A DNA stretch of 64,000 bases from Blepharisma stoltei (Eukaryota > Ciliophora > Heterotrichea > Heterotrichida > Blepharismidae), in assembly GCA_914767885.1 (NCBI GenBank), contig CAJZBQ010000047.1:310001-374000 (forward strand), given 5' to 3'. The notes under the pieces were generated by a model, which worked only from the letters and a program-made list of their open reading frames with translations, was not told the DNA's origin and searched no databases. This document shows positions 42,560-52,862 of the stretch, one piece after another (the stretch's first letter is position 1; every line of letters begins with the position of its first letter). The position numbers were made by a program, and so were the translations under genes.

Positions 42560-45500
42560 ATGAAATTAACACTTGCCAATTCGATCCTATTTTTGAGCTC
42601 ATTAACATCTTTTATCATTCGCGGAATTTATCCAGCAAATTTTGTCAAGTTTGGCTTATTTATTCTTATTTCACGGTTTCCAAAAAGAATTGAATGGTCA
42701 ATAGCTATTTTGAGCTCGATGATCCTGGCACATATAACATCTTTTCAAGAAGATTTACTATTTTTATCAGCTTTAATATATTCTTTTCCTCAAGACTGTA
42801 AATTACAAAAAAACTCAACAATAAACTTATACATTTTGATTAATATTGCCTGGCTTATTGTTTCAGGATATTTTAGAGCAGGTCAAATTGAACTACTTTT
42901 TATTATAGGTATATCTTTTATCTCTGTTTGAGACATATCACAATCTATAAAACTTAATAAGCTAGAAGCAGAAAATATTGAGTTATTGAAAAGATGTGCA
43001 ACTTTTGAACAGGAAAGAATAGGCATCGAAGCCAGTAAACTAGTTCCATCCTTCAAAAGAACTGCAGAACTAGTCGAAAAACTGAAAAAAATATCAAATC
43101 CTTTAACTGGTAATGCTTCTCAACAAAAATTGCATATTATTTTTCAAAGTGAAGGACACCCAGATAATCCAAAATTCTTGAAAAGAAGTTCCTCAAATGA
43201 GTCAAGTAACTCAAATTTCATCACAAATGATGAAATAAAGGAAATTATTGCTTCTTTAATAAGCCAAGATTATCTAATTTGCAACCAAGGAAGAGTTAAA
43301 GCTTCTGATTTTAATATTGCTGAAATAGGTAAAAATCAAATGGACTTGTATACACAAGTTGACGACTCATTGCCTGAAACTACAATGCGGCCTAAAAAAT
43401 ATAAACTAAAAACATTTGTTCAGAGATTGATTACTATGAAATCATATTGTGATGATAACGAATCTTTGAGTAAGGCTCTTGGAGAATTAGGGATGTGGGA
43501 TTTTGATTCCTTTAAGTTAATTGAATTTATCACAATATTTAAAATGGCAGTTAGGGATAGGTCCTTAGTCCTGATCCACCAGACTGGACCCATAAACCGA
43601 ATTCAGTGAGAGAAGTCAAGCTTCTTGAGGGTTTTGGCTTGAAGTGAAAAGGTTTGTGCTGAGGCTGTCACAAACTAGAGGAGTCTTAAAGTGCTTGATA
43701 ACTTTAACGGTTCGATGGTTAGACCGGTTCACCTACCGTTGCTCAGAGCTGCTTTTTTAGCTGAACCTCAATTAAAGAAGACTTAGAAGACACTAAAAGT
43801 GCAAGAGAAATTCATTAAACTTAAACTTAAACTCAAATTGAATTTATAAATAACCCAGCTTTTGAAGTTGGAAGATACATTTTTAGGATGACGGGGCTAA
43901 TTTTAACTTACGATATTGATGAACATAAGCTGGATAGGTTTTTAACAGTTGTGGAAAATGGCTATAAGAATCAGAACTATTATCACAACTCATTGCATGC
44001 TGCAGATGTTGCTGCTTCAGCAATTTTTTTAATACAAGAAGGAATTGAATTGGGAAATGGTTTAGCTGATATAGATGTTTTCTCTTTGATTATAGCTGCA
44101 CTTTGCCATGATGTTGGACATCCAGGTGTTAATAATCCCTTCTTAATAGCTAGCAAAGATCCGTTGGCATTTAAATATAATGATCAAAGTGTTTTAGAAC
44201 ATATGCACACAAATACCACATTTCAAATTCTAATCCTTTAAAGCCAAATAAAATTTTATTAAATTACTTACTCCCCCCCCCCCTCCGTGAGCGAACAAAA
44301 AAATTTTGTTCGCTCACGGAGGGGGGTTAATTTTTTTTTTTAAAAAAAATTTATATATAAATTTTATAAAAAATATTTTTTTTCGAAATTTAAAAAAATC
44401 CTAATTTGCAAAAATTGGGAAGCAAATATTAATTTAATTTATAAAATTTATGTTTTAAAACGCAATTTGTTTAAAATTAAACAGAATTAGCTCTAGATTT
44501 CATTATACTAATTATCACTTATATATCAAAATTTTTTTCCATTAAAATTTTTTCTATTAAAAAAATTTTTGTTCACTCACGGAGGGTGGGTTTTTGGTCA
44601 AAAAATGGCGATTTTTCTAATGGTTTTGTTCGCTCACGGAGGGGGGGGGGGAGTTACCATCTTTTATTTCTTAAAATTGAAAAATATAGTGACCAAAAAT
44701 TTTGCTATTAATTGGGTGTAAGTGAAGATAAAACAAATATTCTGGAAAATTTTTCAAAATCGGACTTCCAAAGGTTCAGAAAAATAACTATCCAAGCAAT
44801 ACTTGGAACAGATTTGCAGATTCATTTCGATAAACTCTCAGACTTTCAAGCAATGCTGTCTAAAAAGCTTACTTTTTCTGATGACAAGTTTAAGTTGCTT
44901 GCTTTGCAAATGTGCATAAAATGTGCTGATATCGGGCATGGAGCGAAAACTCTTGAGCTTCATAAAAGATGGTCAAGTTTAATAACTAAGGAATTCTTCA
45001 AGCAAGGAGACTTGGAAAGGCGAAATGGATTAGCAGCCTCACCTCTCTGTGATAGAGAAAGCGTTATACATATTAATGATGTATAGTCCTCAAAGGAGTA
45101 TATTTTATGCAACAATTTATATTTGATTTGCAAATAATTTTTAAATGCAACTGAAATTCTGCTAGCCAGAAATTATTTATCTCCTTCCGCCCATGATTGA
45201 ACAATTTTCATGTATTTAAGCATGAAGTTTATTCCTTGCCTTAACTATTGCAGATTAAGATTAAGTTTAGCCGTTCACATTTGAAGGGCCGGGATTTGCA
45301 CCCCTTCACGCTCATCACCTATGGTAAGGCCTCGGCGGACATCATTCCTTGCTGCCGCAAACAAGGGATTCGCACATACCAGTCTTGAGTTCCATGGCTC
45401 CTGGAGTCTAAGGGCCAATCACATGGGTCGAAACTCCCAGTTTCTCGTTAGGCAAATACCGTCTTCAGGGTCTGTGAGTCATATTGCCTCAATGATTGTC

Positions 45501-46175
45501 CTGGAGAAAAAAACCCCAAATCCTGAGGATTAGCTCCCTGAGACCAGGAGAAGCCCAGCCCGACATACACAAAGGGTTTCCGATCCTTTTCCACCTAAAT
45601 CCCCAACAATGGGCCATTGCCTGCAGGTGTTAAAGAAATAGGGCTGGGAGGTCGGGGTGGCTCGCCATTTTTATGTATATAACTATTGCAGATAATAATC
45701 AATATTAAAGATAATGCAGGATAATAACATCAGCATCATTCTAATATGATTTATAGCATTATTGCTAATAAACTTTTTATGGGTGAAAAGATTTAATATG
45801 AGATCTACAAATTAATTTACTATAAATTTTTTCGTAAATGATAAATTGCTCTAGCAATTTTAGTGCGAATTTAGTGTGCTATTTATTCTAAGCTAGCATA
45901 TAATAAGCAAATCTCAAGAAGGGTTTCTTAAGGTTCTTGTAAGACCTCTTTTTGAAAGCTGGGCAGAATTTTTAGAAATTCATGCTAGCGGAGATAATAA
46001 AGAAAAGGCAATCAGTAAATTCGAAGTATGCATCACCAATATATTATGCAATATTGAATATTGGGACAACGAATACAATCTATTCAAGGAAGGGAAGCAA
46101 GGCTTTTTCCTCGATAATATGCCTCCTCCATTGCGAAAGAAGCATGCAACCCAAATAATCAACGGATTTAAGTAG
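42560..46175 (+). CDS. membrane-anchored 3',5'-cyclic nucleotide phosphodiesterase, copy 2
   Basis: 658 aa after removal of three inserts: E5 (317 bp), 44234-44718 (TAA) and 45069-45898 (TATA). Same plan as copy 1: membrane region to about residue 125, coiled coil, NDEIKEIIASLISQDYLICN, then YHNSLHAADV, ALCHDVGHPGVNN, CADIGHGAKTLELHKRW, KQGDLERRNG and SKSQEGFLKVLVRPLFESW. A TGA Trp lies in ISVWDISQ and another in FESWAEF or nearby. All three inserts lie at positions where at least one sister is uninterrupted, so they were gained after duplication. Confidence 0.92.
43531..43835. mobile_element. SINE-like insert E5 with 12-bp target duplication
   Basis: 305 bp between AATTGAATTTAT at 43519-43530 and 43836-43847. 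Starts CACAATATTTAAAATGGCAG, ends with a short tandem tail TTAAACTTAAACTTAAACTC, as SINE and LINE tails often do. It contains GGTTCGATGG near 43710, resembling a pol III box B, though no convincing box A. Removing 317 bp restores KLIEFI-NNPAFEVGRYIF, as in copy 3. Confidence 0.82.
44234..44718. mobile_element. TAA-bounded IES carrying a nested family 1 MITE
   Basis: 485 bp between TAA at 44231-44233 and 44719-44721; without the MITE and its duplication only 99 bp, AT-rich. Excision gives TTFQIL-SEDKTNIL, as in copies 1 and 3. Confidence 0.9.
44271..44653. mobile_element. family 1 MITE, nested in the 99-bp IES
   Basis: 383 bp between TTA at 44268-44270 and 44654-44656, inverted relative to pogo; the left hairpin CCTCCGTGAGCGAAC and GTTCGCTCACGGAGG is perfect. 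Very similar, in reverse complement, to the copies at 33738 and 57081, so a young insertion. Confidence 0.93.
45069..45898. mobile_element. TATA-bounded IES carrying SINE-like insert E6
   Basis: 830 bp between TATA at 45065-45068 and 45899-45902. Excision gives CDRESVI-ISKSQEGF, matching copy 3 (CDKDSVIISKSQEGF). Ends CATATTAATG and CTAAGCTAGCA show no clear inverted repeat. Without E6 and its duplication about 392 bp. Confidence 0.82.
45256..45679. mobile_element. SINE-like insert E6 with 14-bp target duplication, nested
   Basis: 424 bp, GC-rich, between TAACTATTGCAGAT at 45242-45255 and 45680-45693. On the minus strand it starts TATACATAAAAATGGCGAGC and ends GGCTAAACTTAATCTTA, i.e. the AAAATGG start and TAAACTTAA tail of E5. 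The plus strand contains GGGTCGAAACTCCC near 45429, box B-like. It lies inside an IES, so it does not break the coding frame itself. Confidence 0.78.
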
Positions 46176-46406
46176 TCTATATATTAAATATGATTAAATT
46201 TAATATTTGCTACATTATTAATAAAATTTATTAGGAGTTTTTAAAAATTTTTTTATTAAAAAAAATATTTTTAGATGAATTGTTTTTAAAACGATAAGTT
46301 TATTGTTTAAAATCATGACTTTCCATACCTTATGACTGTAGCAATTGTAAGCCCAAGTTTGGCATTATTCAGATATACATATCAAGTGGAAAAAAATTAT
46401 AATTAA

Positions 46407-49002
46407 ATGAAATTAAAGGCATCCAATTCTATTTATATTTTATGGGCTCTGACTTCCTTTATCATTCATGGATTTTGCCCAACAAGCTTAGCAAAAGTCG
46501 GATTATTTGTTATTACTTCCTGTCTTCCACAAAGTATTGAATGGCCGATAGCAATTTTGAGCTCAATGATCTTAACTCTTATAGCATCTTTCCAAGAAGA
46601 TTTATTATTTTTATCAGCTTTGATTTATGCACTTCCTCAAGTTTGTCAACTCCAATTAGATTCAACCATCAATTTGTACCTTTTAATTGATATTATCTGA
46701 CTAATTCTTTCTGGATACTTTCAGAGTGGCCAAATAGAACTACTTTTTATTATAAGTATATCTTTTCTTTCTATTTGGAACATATCAATATATACAAAAT
46801 TCAGCCAATTAAGAGAAAACAATTTTCAATTGGAGAAAAAGTGTGTAGCTTTGGAGCAGGAAATTTCTTGCATTGAAGCCAGCAGACTAATTCCTTCATT
46901 TAAAAGGACTGCAGAACTTGTAGAAAAACTGAAAAAATTGTCGAATTCTTTAATGCCAAACGCCTCTAGACAAAGCTTGCATGCAAGGTTTAAAAGTGAA
47001 GTGCAGCTAGATAGGCCTGAAATTTTAAAAAGAAGTGCTTCTAACGAAGTAAGTAATTCAAATTTTATAACAAATGATGAAATAAAAGAAATTATCGCTT
47101 CCCTGATTAGTCAAGACTATCTAATTTGTAACCAAGGAAAAATTAAAGCTTCTGAATTCAATCTTGCTGAAATTGGAAAAAACCAAATGGATTTGTATAT
47201 AAAGGATTAAATTATTATTCTATCTTGCTCTCTCATCCATCCAGCCTAATAGCCGAGGAGCTGCTTTCTGAATTCATCTGTCCTGCGCTATACTATAATA
47301 AATTTTAAAAGTGCACTGCAGTTTTTTTAGATTTTGACCATTTAAGATCGTTTGGCATGAAAAAAATACAAATGAGTTCTTTAAATATTTTAAAATGGAG
47401 TGTGGGAAAAGTAAACAGTGTTTAAAGCAGCAAGTGCAAAGGAAAAAAGGAAATAAATTTAAGCAAGAAAAGTAAGAGAGAGTTGCATAATTGCAGCTCT
47501 TATATTCCAAATGATATCATGAAGAAACAATAAAATAATTTTTTTTTGTAAAATCCTTTTTATAAATATATTATATTTGTATACACAAGTAGATGATTCA
47601 CTTCCAGAAACTACAGTAAGAGCAAAACATCCAGAGCCAGGCAAATCATTTTTCCAACGCCTAACTACTATGAAGTCCTATTGTGATGATAACGAATCTT
47701 TATCTGAAGCTCTAGAAGAGCTTGGAACTTGGGATTTCGACTCATTTAAGCTAATTGAATATGTAAATAACCCAGCCTTTGAAGTTGGCAGATTTGTTTT
47801 CAGGACGTTAGGACTAACTACAACTTATGATATAGATGGGTGCATCTCCAATGATTGTGTATTTTGATAGTGTGCATTTCATCGGAGTACATTATGTTGA
47901 AAATTGGTCGAATCTTTCGATAGAGAGACATTTGATCTAAAAAAACTCGTAAATTTCAACCAAATGTCAACTATTCAAAAATTTTGGACCAAATTTATTT
48001 CAATGAAATGCACACTATCAGCAGCAATTTACTATCATTTGGCGTGGAACCAATATAGACGACCATAAACTCAATCGATTTTTAACTGCAGTAGAGAGTG
48101 GCTATAAAAAGAAAAATTACTATCACAATTCATTACATGCCGCAGATGTTACAGCTTCAGCTGTATTTTTGATACAAGAAGGGATAGAATTAGGGAATGG
48201 TTTGGCTGATATAGATATTTTTTCTTTGATCATCGCTGCACTTTGTCATGATATTGGACATCCAGGTGTTAATAACCCCTTTTTAGTAGCTAGCAAAGAT
48301 CCTTTAGCATTTAAATATAACGATCAAAGTGTTTTAGAGCATATGCACACAAATACCACGTTTCAAATTCTTAGTGAAGATAAAACAAATATTCTTGTAA
48401 ATTTAACGAAGTCAGATTACCAAAGATTTAGAAAAATAACTATCCAGACTATACTTGGAACAGATTTGCAGATTCACTTTGATAAGCTTGCAGACTTTAA
48501 ATCAATGCTGTCTAAAAGACTTACCTTTTCTGACGACAAGTTTAAGTTACTTGCTTTACAAATGTGCATTAAATGCGCTGATATTGGACATGGGGCTAAA
48601 ACTCTTGATTTACATAAAAAGTGGTCAAATCTCATTACAAAAGAATTTTTCAAGCAAGGCGATTTAGAAAGAGGGCATGGATTTACTGTCACACCTCTCT
48701 GTGACAAAGATAGCGTTATAATCAGCAAATCCCAAGAAGGGTTTTTAAAAGTCCTCGTCAGGCCTCTTTTTGAAAGCTGACTAGAATTTCTCGAGCTCCA
48801 CGTCAATAAAGAAAATACCGAAGAAGCACTCTCTTCTTTTCATATATGCATTACAAACATCCAAAGCAACATCGAATTCTGGGACAACGAATACAGGTTA
48901 TTCAAAGAAGGAAAGCAAGAATTTTTCCTCGATGAGCTTCTCCCTCCTCTCCTTAAGAAGCATTCAACCCAAATCATGCTGCCAAGATTCAAGTACAATT
49001 AA
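46407..49002 (+). CDS. membrane-anchored 3',5'-cyclic nucleotide phosphodiesterase, copy 3
   Basis: 662 aa after removing 384 bp (47200-47583) and 223 bp (47837-48059). Same domain order as copies 1 and 2. Catalytic signatures YHNSLHAADV, ALCHDIGHPGVNN, CADIGHGAKTLDLHKKW, KQGDLERGHG, IISKSQEGFLKVLVRPLFES. TGA Trp codons occur in DIIWLIL and ESWLEFLEL. The C-terminus DELLPPLLKKHSTQIMLPRF matches the sisters. SNF5 starts 43 bp after the stop codon, an unusually tight spacing. Confidence 0.92.
47200..47574. mobile_element. insert with 9-bp duplication in phosphodiesterase copy 3
   Basis: 375 bp between ATTTGTATA at 47191-47199 and 47575-47583. Removal gives KNQMDLY-TQVDDSLPETT as in copy 2, which is uninterrupted here. 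The body is mixed AT and moderate GC (GCCGAGGAGCTGC near 47250). No clear inverted repeats; possibly a diverged SINE-like insert or another class. Confidence 0.75.
47837..48052. mobile_element. TGG...CCA MITE with 7-bp duplication in phosphodiesterase copy 3
   Basis: 216 bp between ATATAGA at 47830-47836 and 48053-48059. Ends TGGGTGCATCTCCAATGATT and, reverse-complemented, TGGTTCCACGCCAAATGATA. Inverted repeats continue about 50 bp to TGATAGTGTGCATTTCAT and ATGAAATGCACACTATCA. Excision gives TTYDID-DHKLNRF, as in the sisters. Confidence 0.85.
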
Positions 49003-49045
49003 ATATTATTTTTTCTTATATAAGACTAAAATTTGTAAACTTAAA

Positions 49046-49843
49046 ATGGAGGGGCAAGACTTAAGAGTAAGGCTTGCAGAAGCTTTAAATACTTATGGCC
49101 TAAAGCAAGTTAACGTTGCAAAAGACACAGGCATCCATCACACAACTCTCAGCCTTTGATTAGGTGGAAGAATAAAAGGAAGCAATCCAAAAATCGAAAA
49201 CGAAGTCGAAGCGTGACTAAATAATTTAAGTGTTTCGCGGCCTAAAGAACTTGGCCCAGTTAGAACTGACATCACTAGATTCCTCCGGATCACCCACAGC
49301 CAAAATGAGCTGCCTGGAGAAGAGAGCGAGCTGATTCCAATCAGAATTGACATAGAAATCGAAGGTAGACGTGTAAAAGAAGCAATTTGTTGGGAAAGCC
49401 AAGAACCTTATTTCACTCCTCAGAGCTTTGCTGAAATTCTGTGTGAAGACTTATCCCTGCCACAGCCTTTTCAGAAAGAAATCGCTGGAACTATTGAAAA
49501 AAGAATACAAAGGCATGAAAATTATAATTGGAATGTGGGAGAATGCATACAGATTATTGATATTGAAATAAGAATGGAAAACATGATATTGAGAGACAGG
49601 TTTCTTTGGGATATCAACAATAAAGAAAATAGTCCTGAGTTTTTTGCACAGTGCTTGTGTGCTGATTTAGGGCTTGGAGGAGATATAGCTGTACAAATTG
49701 CTTATATTATTAGGGAAAGGATTGCGTACCTGCATAAACATTTAGTGACGATGAGGCCTGGATCTGTGCCGATAAATGCAATTTATAGGGATAACCCTCA
49801 CGAGTGGGAACCAAAATTGAAATTATTAAATAACATTATGTAG
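49046..49843 (+). CDS. SNF5: SNF5/SMARCB1/INI1 chromatin-remodelling subunit
   Basis: 265 aa. Residues 1-55 form a helix-turn-helix-like region (VRLAEALNTYGLKQVNVAKD, HHTTLSLW); two TGA Trp codons lie there. The SNF5 domain follows with both imperfect repeats: LIPIRIDIEIEGRRVKEAIC, FAEILCEDLSLP; then IIDIEIRMENMILRDRFLWD, NKENSPEFFAQCLCADLGLG and IAYIIRERIAYLHKH. In other eukaryotes SNF5 is a core SWI/SNF subunit that contacts the nucleosome acidic patch. This one is shorter than human SMARCB1 (385 aa). The ATG at 49046 lies just after the phosphodiesterase stop codon. Confidence 0.93.
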
Positions 49844-50115
49844 ATTCAAATAGTGCAGGCTCATTAGTAATTTTCATATTGAATATTAAATAATATATGG
49901 ATCAACATTAATAATTTTTTTTGTTTATATATCTTATGCCATTTATTAATATTAGATTTATAATTTCACAGATGCGCCATAATCTGAAGCGCTTTCTTTC
50001 GGACTCTAGCAAGGCTATAAGATGAAAATTTTCATTACATATTCTATTTATCAGCAAGAAAAGGAAAATATTAATGTGAGTCAATTCCATTTTATCAATA
50101 ATCCGATTAGACTAC

Positions 50116-51201
50116 TTATTCTTCAGCAGCATTATCAAGACTCCAGACCTTGATGTAATCGATTTTGAGTGCGGCATCTTCACCACTCCAGGTTGGCTGC
50201 CAAGCACCACGGTTGTTCCAGAAAGAGTCTACAGAGTGCTGATCGGTATCAGACCATGGCTTGCCTCCAACGCCATCAGGGAAGTATCCTGAAGTTCCTC
50301 CACAAGCCACGTTAAGAGTGAAGTAGAATTCCTGATCAAAAGGAGCATTAAGCCCTGCACCAGCCCAAGGGTTATTGAAATTAGTTGGGAAGTTTCCTCT
50401 TTGCCAGAAGCTAATCTTGGTCATATCGACATCCAAAACAATATTACTTGGAGTATCAAAATAAGTATAAAGTCTGTCCTTAGACCAGTAAAGTCCATAG
50501 ACATGGAAATCATCTGCAAGAGATGTAGGGTTATTATATTCCTTGTGGGTTAATGGATACTTATTATTAGCCCAATCAGGCCCCCAGTGAAGAGTAGAAG
50601 CAAATTGATTATTCCCACCTGCAGGATAAGATGGTGCGTTTCCACGAGACTCCATGATATCGATTTCTCCAGATGCTGGCCATCCTCCATAAGAGTTGTA
50701 ATTTGGAAGCATCCAAATGGCAGGCCAAAGCCAATCCCCTCTAGGCAATTTTGCTCTGACTTCAACTCTTCCGTATTTGAACTTAAAAGTGTCAGCTGTT
50801 CTCAGCCTTGCTGACCTTACTGGATTAATAACATTTCCAGACGCAGCAGCGTTTCTTTCACATCCGTAGAACTGGTTACCTGTGCAAGCATCAGCAGGAC
50901 TGCCTCCCCAGATATTAACGTCTCCAGACTGCAATGTGGTCATCCCAATGGCGTCTTCAGTCATAGTTGGCATGATGTAGAGAGTGGAGTTCTTTACATA
51001 ACTGTTGGAACGGTTGTTGACATACCACTCGAATTCCCAGTTACCACCACCTGACATGGTGATTTCGTGCCTCCACACCCTGAAGTCAAGGGTTTTGAAG
51101 TCGTCTTGGAAAATGAGGGTTTCGGCTGAGCACCCAATAACTAATGCCATGCATATCAAAGCTAAGCTTGGCGACATTATAATTATTATTATCCACCACA
51201 T
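50116..51201 (-). CDS. secreted glycoside hydrolase family 16 (beta-1,3-glucanase type)
   Basis: 361 aa from the ATG at 51201; the second Met (MSPSLALICMALVIGCSA, residue 9) starts a clean signal peptide and is the likelier start. The GH16 catalytic motif GEIDIMES (E-x-D-x-x-E, nucleophile and acid/base Glu) is intact near residue 175, preceded by WLWPAIWMLP and followed by LHWGPDW. The C-terminus FYFTLNVACGG and LKIDYIKVW completes the jelly roll. It should hydrolyse beta-1,3-glucans or laminarin-type polysaccharide, outside the cell or in food vacuoles. GC content of this gene is higher than its neighbours and no insert occurs in it. Confidence 0.94.
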   Translation of the reverse strand: MWWIIIIIMSPSLALICMALVIGCSAETLIFQDDFKTLDFRVWRHEITMSGGGNWEFEWYVNNRSNSYVKNSTLYIMPTMTEDAIGMTTLQSGDVNIWGGSPADACTGNQFYGCERNAAASGNVINPVRSARLRTADTFKFKYGRVEVRAKLPRGDWLWPAIWMLPNYNSYGGWPASGEIDIMESRGNAPSYPAGGNNQFASTLHWGPDWANNKYPLTHKEYNNPTSLADDFHVYGLYWSKDRLYTYFDTPSNIVLDVDMTKISFWQRGNFPTNFNNPWAGAGLNAPFDQEFYFTLNVACGGTSGYFPDGVGGKPWSDTDQHSVDSFWNNRGAWQPTWSGEDAALKIDYIKVWSLDNAAEE

Positions 51202-51869
51202 TTGGGAGAACTTTATGCTAGTGACATAGGCATGTCGAATAATTAGATTCAGTATGGCTGAGGCGAACCATAATAAAAATGGAATAACTTAAGATAAACA
51301 GTTGCGCTTGTGAGGATTCATAAATTACTATTTATCATTGATTTTAATTAAATAATTGAGATTTGAGCTTAATAGATATTTAAAAAACGATTATTATGAC
51401 TTCAGAAGGAATAACTTCTAACTCTCATTCCATAGAAATACTTATAAATTTTTTTCTTATAGAATATAAAATTCATTTAATTGTATTTGAGCATCTTAAC
51501 AATATTCTGTTATGATGAATTTTCTAATCTTTTTAAAAATTTATATAATTACAAAATAATTTTTTTGATATTTTAAGATTATATCCTAGCTAATAATTTT
51601 TTGTAACTTTTTACTAAAAATAAAACAATTAAATCGAATATTAGGGAAGTTAAGGAATTTATATACAAGCTAAAAGAAGTTCCGATTCATTAAGAAAAAA
51701 TTTATACTCCCAAGGCAAAATCCCAAAGTAAAGCAAATAAAGCTATTATCGACTGAATTCTAGTCGTAAAGAGGATTACATGAATTTTAATAAAAATTAA
51801 CAGCAATTTTTGTATATGGATTGTCATTTTAAGCATAAGGATTAGGCAATACACAATCAGAAATTTAAA
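51202..51869. other. intergenic, AT-rich
   Basis: 668 bp between divergent genes; nothing recognised. Confidence 0.5.
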
Positions 51870-52829
51870 ATGTCAGCAATATGACTGGACTGCGATCCTG
51901 GTCATGATGATGCAATGGCAATTATTCTTGCAGCATATTCTGCCAATTTATTAGGAATTAGCACTTCAGCTGGAAATCAAACCATACACAAAACAACTAG
52001 AAACGCAATTAGGGTTTTAAGTGCAATTGGAAAATCTTATATTCCTGTAGTAAAAGGGCAGGCAGCTCCTTTAATCCGCCCATCCATGGTATGTGCAGAA
52101 ATACATGGCGAATCAGGGTTAGACGGCCTGAATGACAAGCCGTTATTTGATGAAGTCGATATTAGCCATATCCAAGGTCCAGCCCCGCCTGTAATGTATG
52201 AACAAATCCGACGATATTTCTATCTCACAGGCCAAAAAGTCAGACTTGTAGGGACTGGGTGTCTTACAAACATCGCTCTATTGCTTGTTCTTTATCCTGA
52301 CGTGAAGAGCATGATTGATATTAGTATAATGGGCGGAGCCATTGGAATTGGAAATATCAGCCCTTCAGCTGAGTTTAATATTTTATTAGATCCTGAAGCT
52401 GCAAAAATTGTATTTGAAAGCGGAGTGGACTTAGTTATGATCCCCTTAGAAGTAACACATACAGCCCTAGTCACAAATGAAGTGCTGCAAAAAATTGGAA
52501 ATAGCACTCCTTTTACTGCAAAAATCTGTGAACTATTGAATTATTTCAGAAAAAATTACAAAGAAGTGTTTGACTTTGCAGATCCTCCACTGCATGATCC
52601 ACTTGCAATTGCATATGTTTTAAGACCTGATCTTTTTACAGGAAGATCAATGAGGGTTGACATAGAAACTCAAAGTGATTATAGCTACGGACGAACAATA
52701 TGTGACGTCTGAAATAAAAGCACAATGAAAAAGAACTGCTGGGTCGCTACAAAGGTAGAACTTGATGGCTTTTGGGACTTAATGATCCAAGCAGTTGAAC
52801 TCGCAGACTCTAGATCAAGTTTAAACTAA
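51870..52829 (+). CDS. inosine-uridine preferring nucleoside hydrolase
   Basis: 319 aa. The ATG at 51870 gives MSAIWLDCDPGHDDAMAIIL, with the Ca2+-binding DxDPGxDD motif; TGA codes the Trp in it. Later motifs: VGTGCLTNIA, MGGAIGIGNISPSAEFNILL (active-site Asn/Glu loop), MIPLEVTH and the DPPLHDPLAIAYVL loop with the catalytic His and last Ca2+ Asp. A second TGA Trp lies in ICDVWNKST. The enzyme splits purine or pyrimidine ribosides into base and ribose for salvage. Length is as usual for the family (310-330). Confidence 0.95.
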
Positions 52830-52862
52830 TATATAATAAATATCCCACTATGAGATAATTAT

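Noticed and set aside
43700-43725. tRNA-like box B in E5
   Set aside because: GGTTCGATGG is present but no cloverleaf and no box A could be drawn, so no tRNA gene is called; kept only as a hint of SINE origin.
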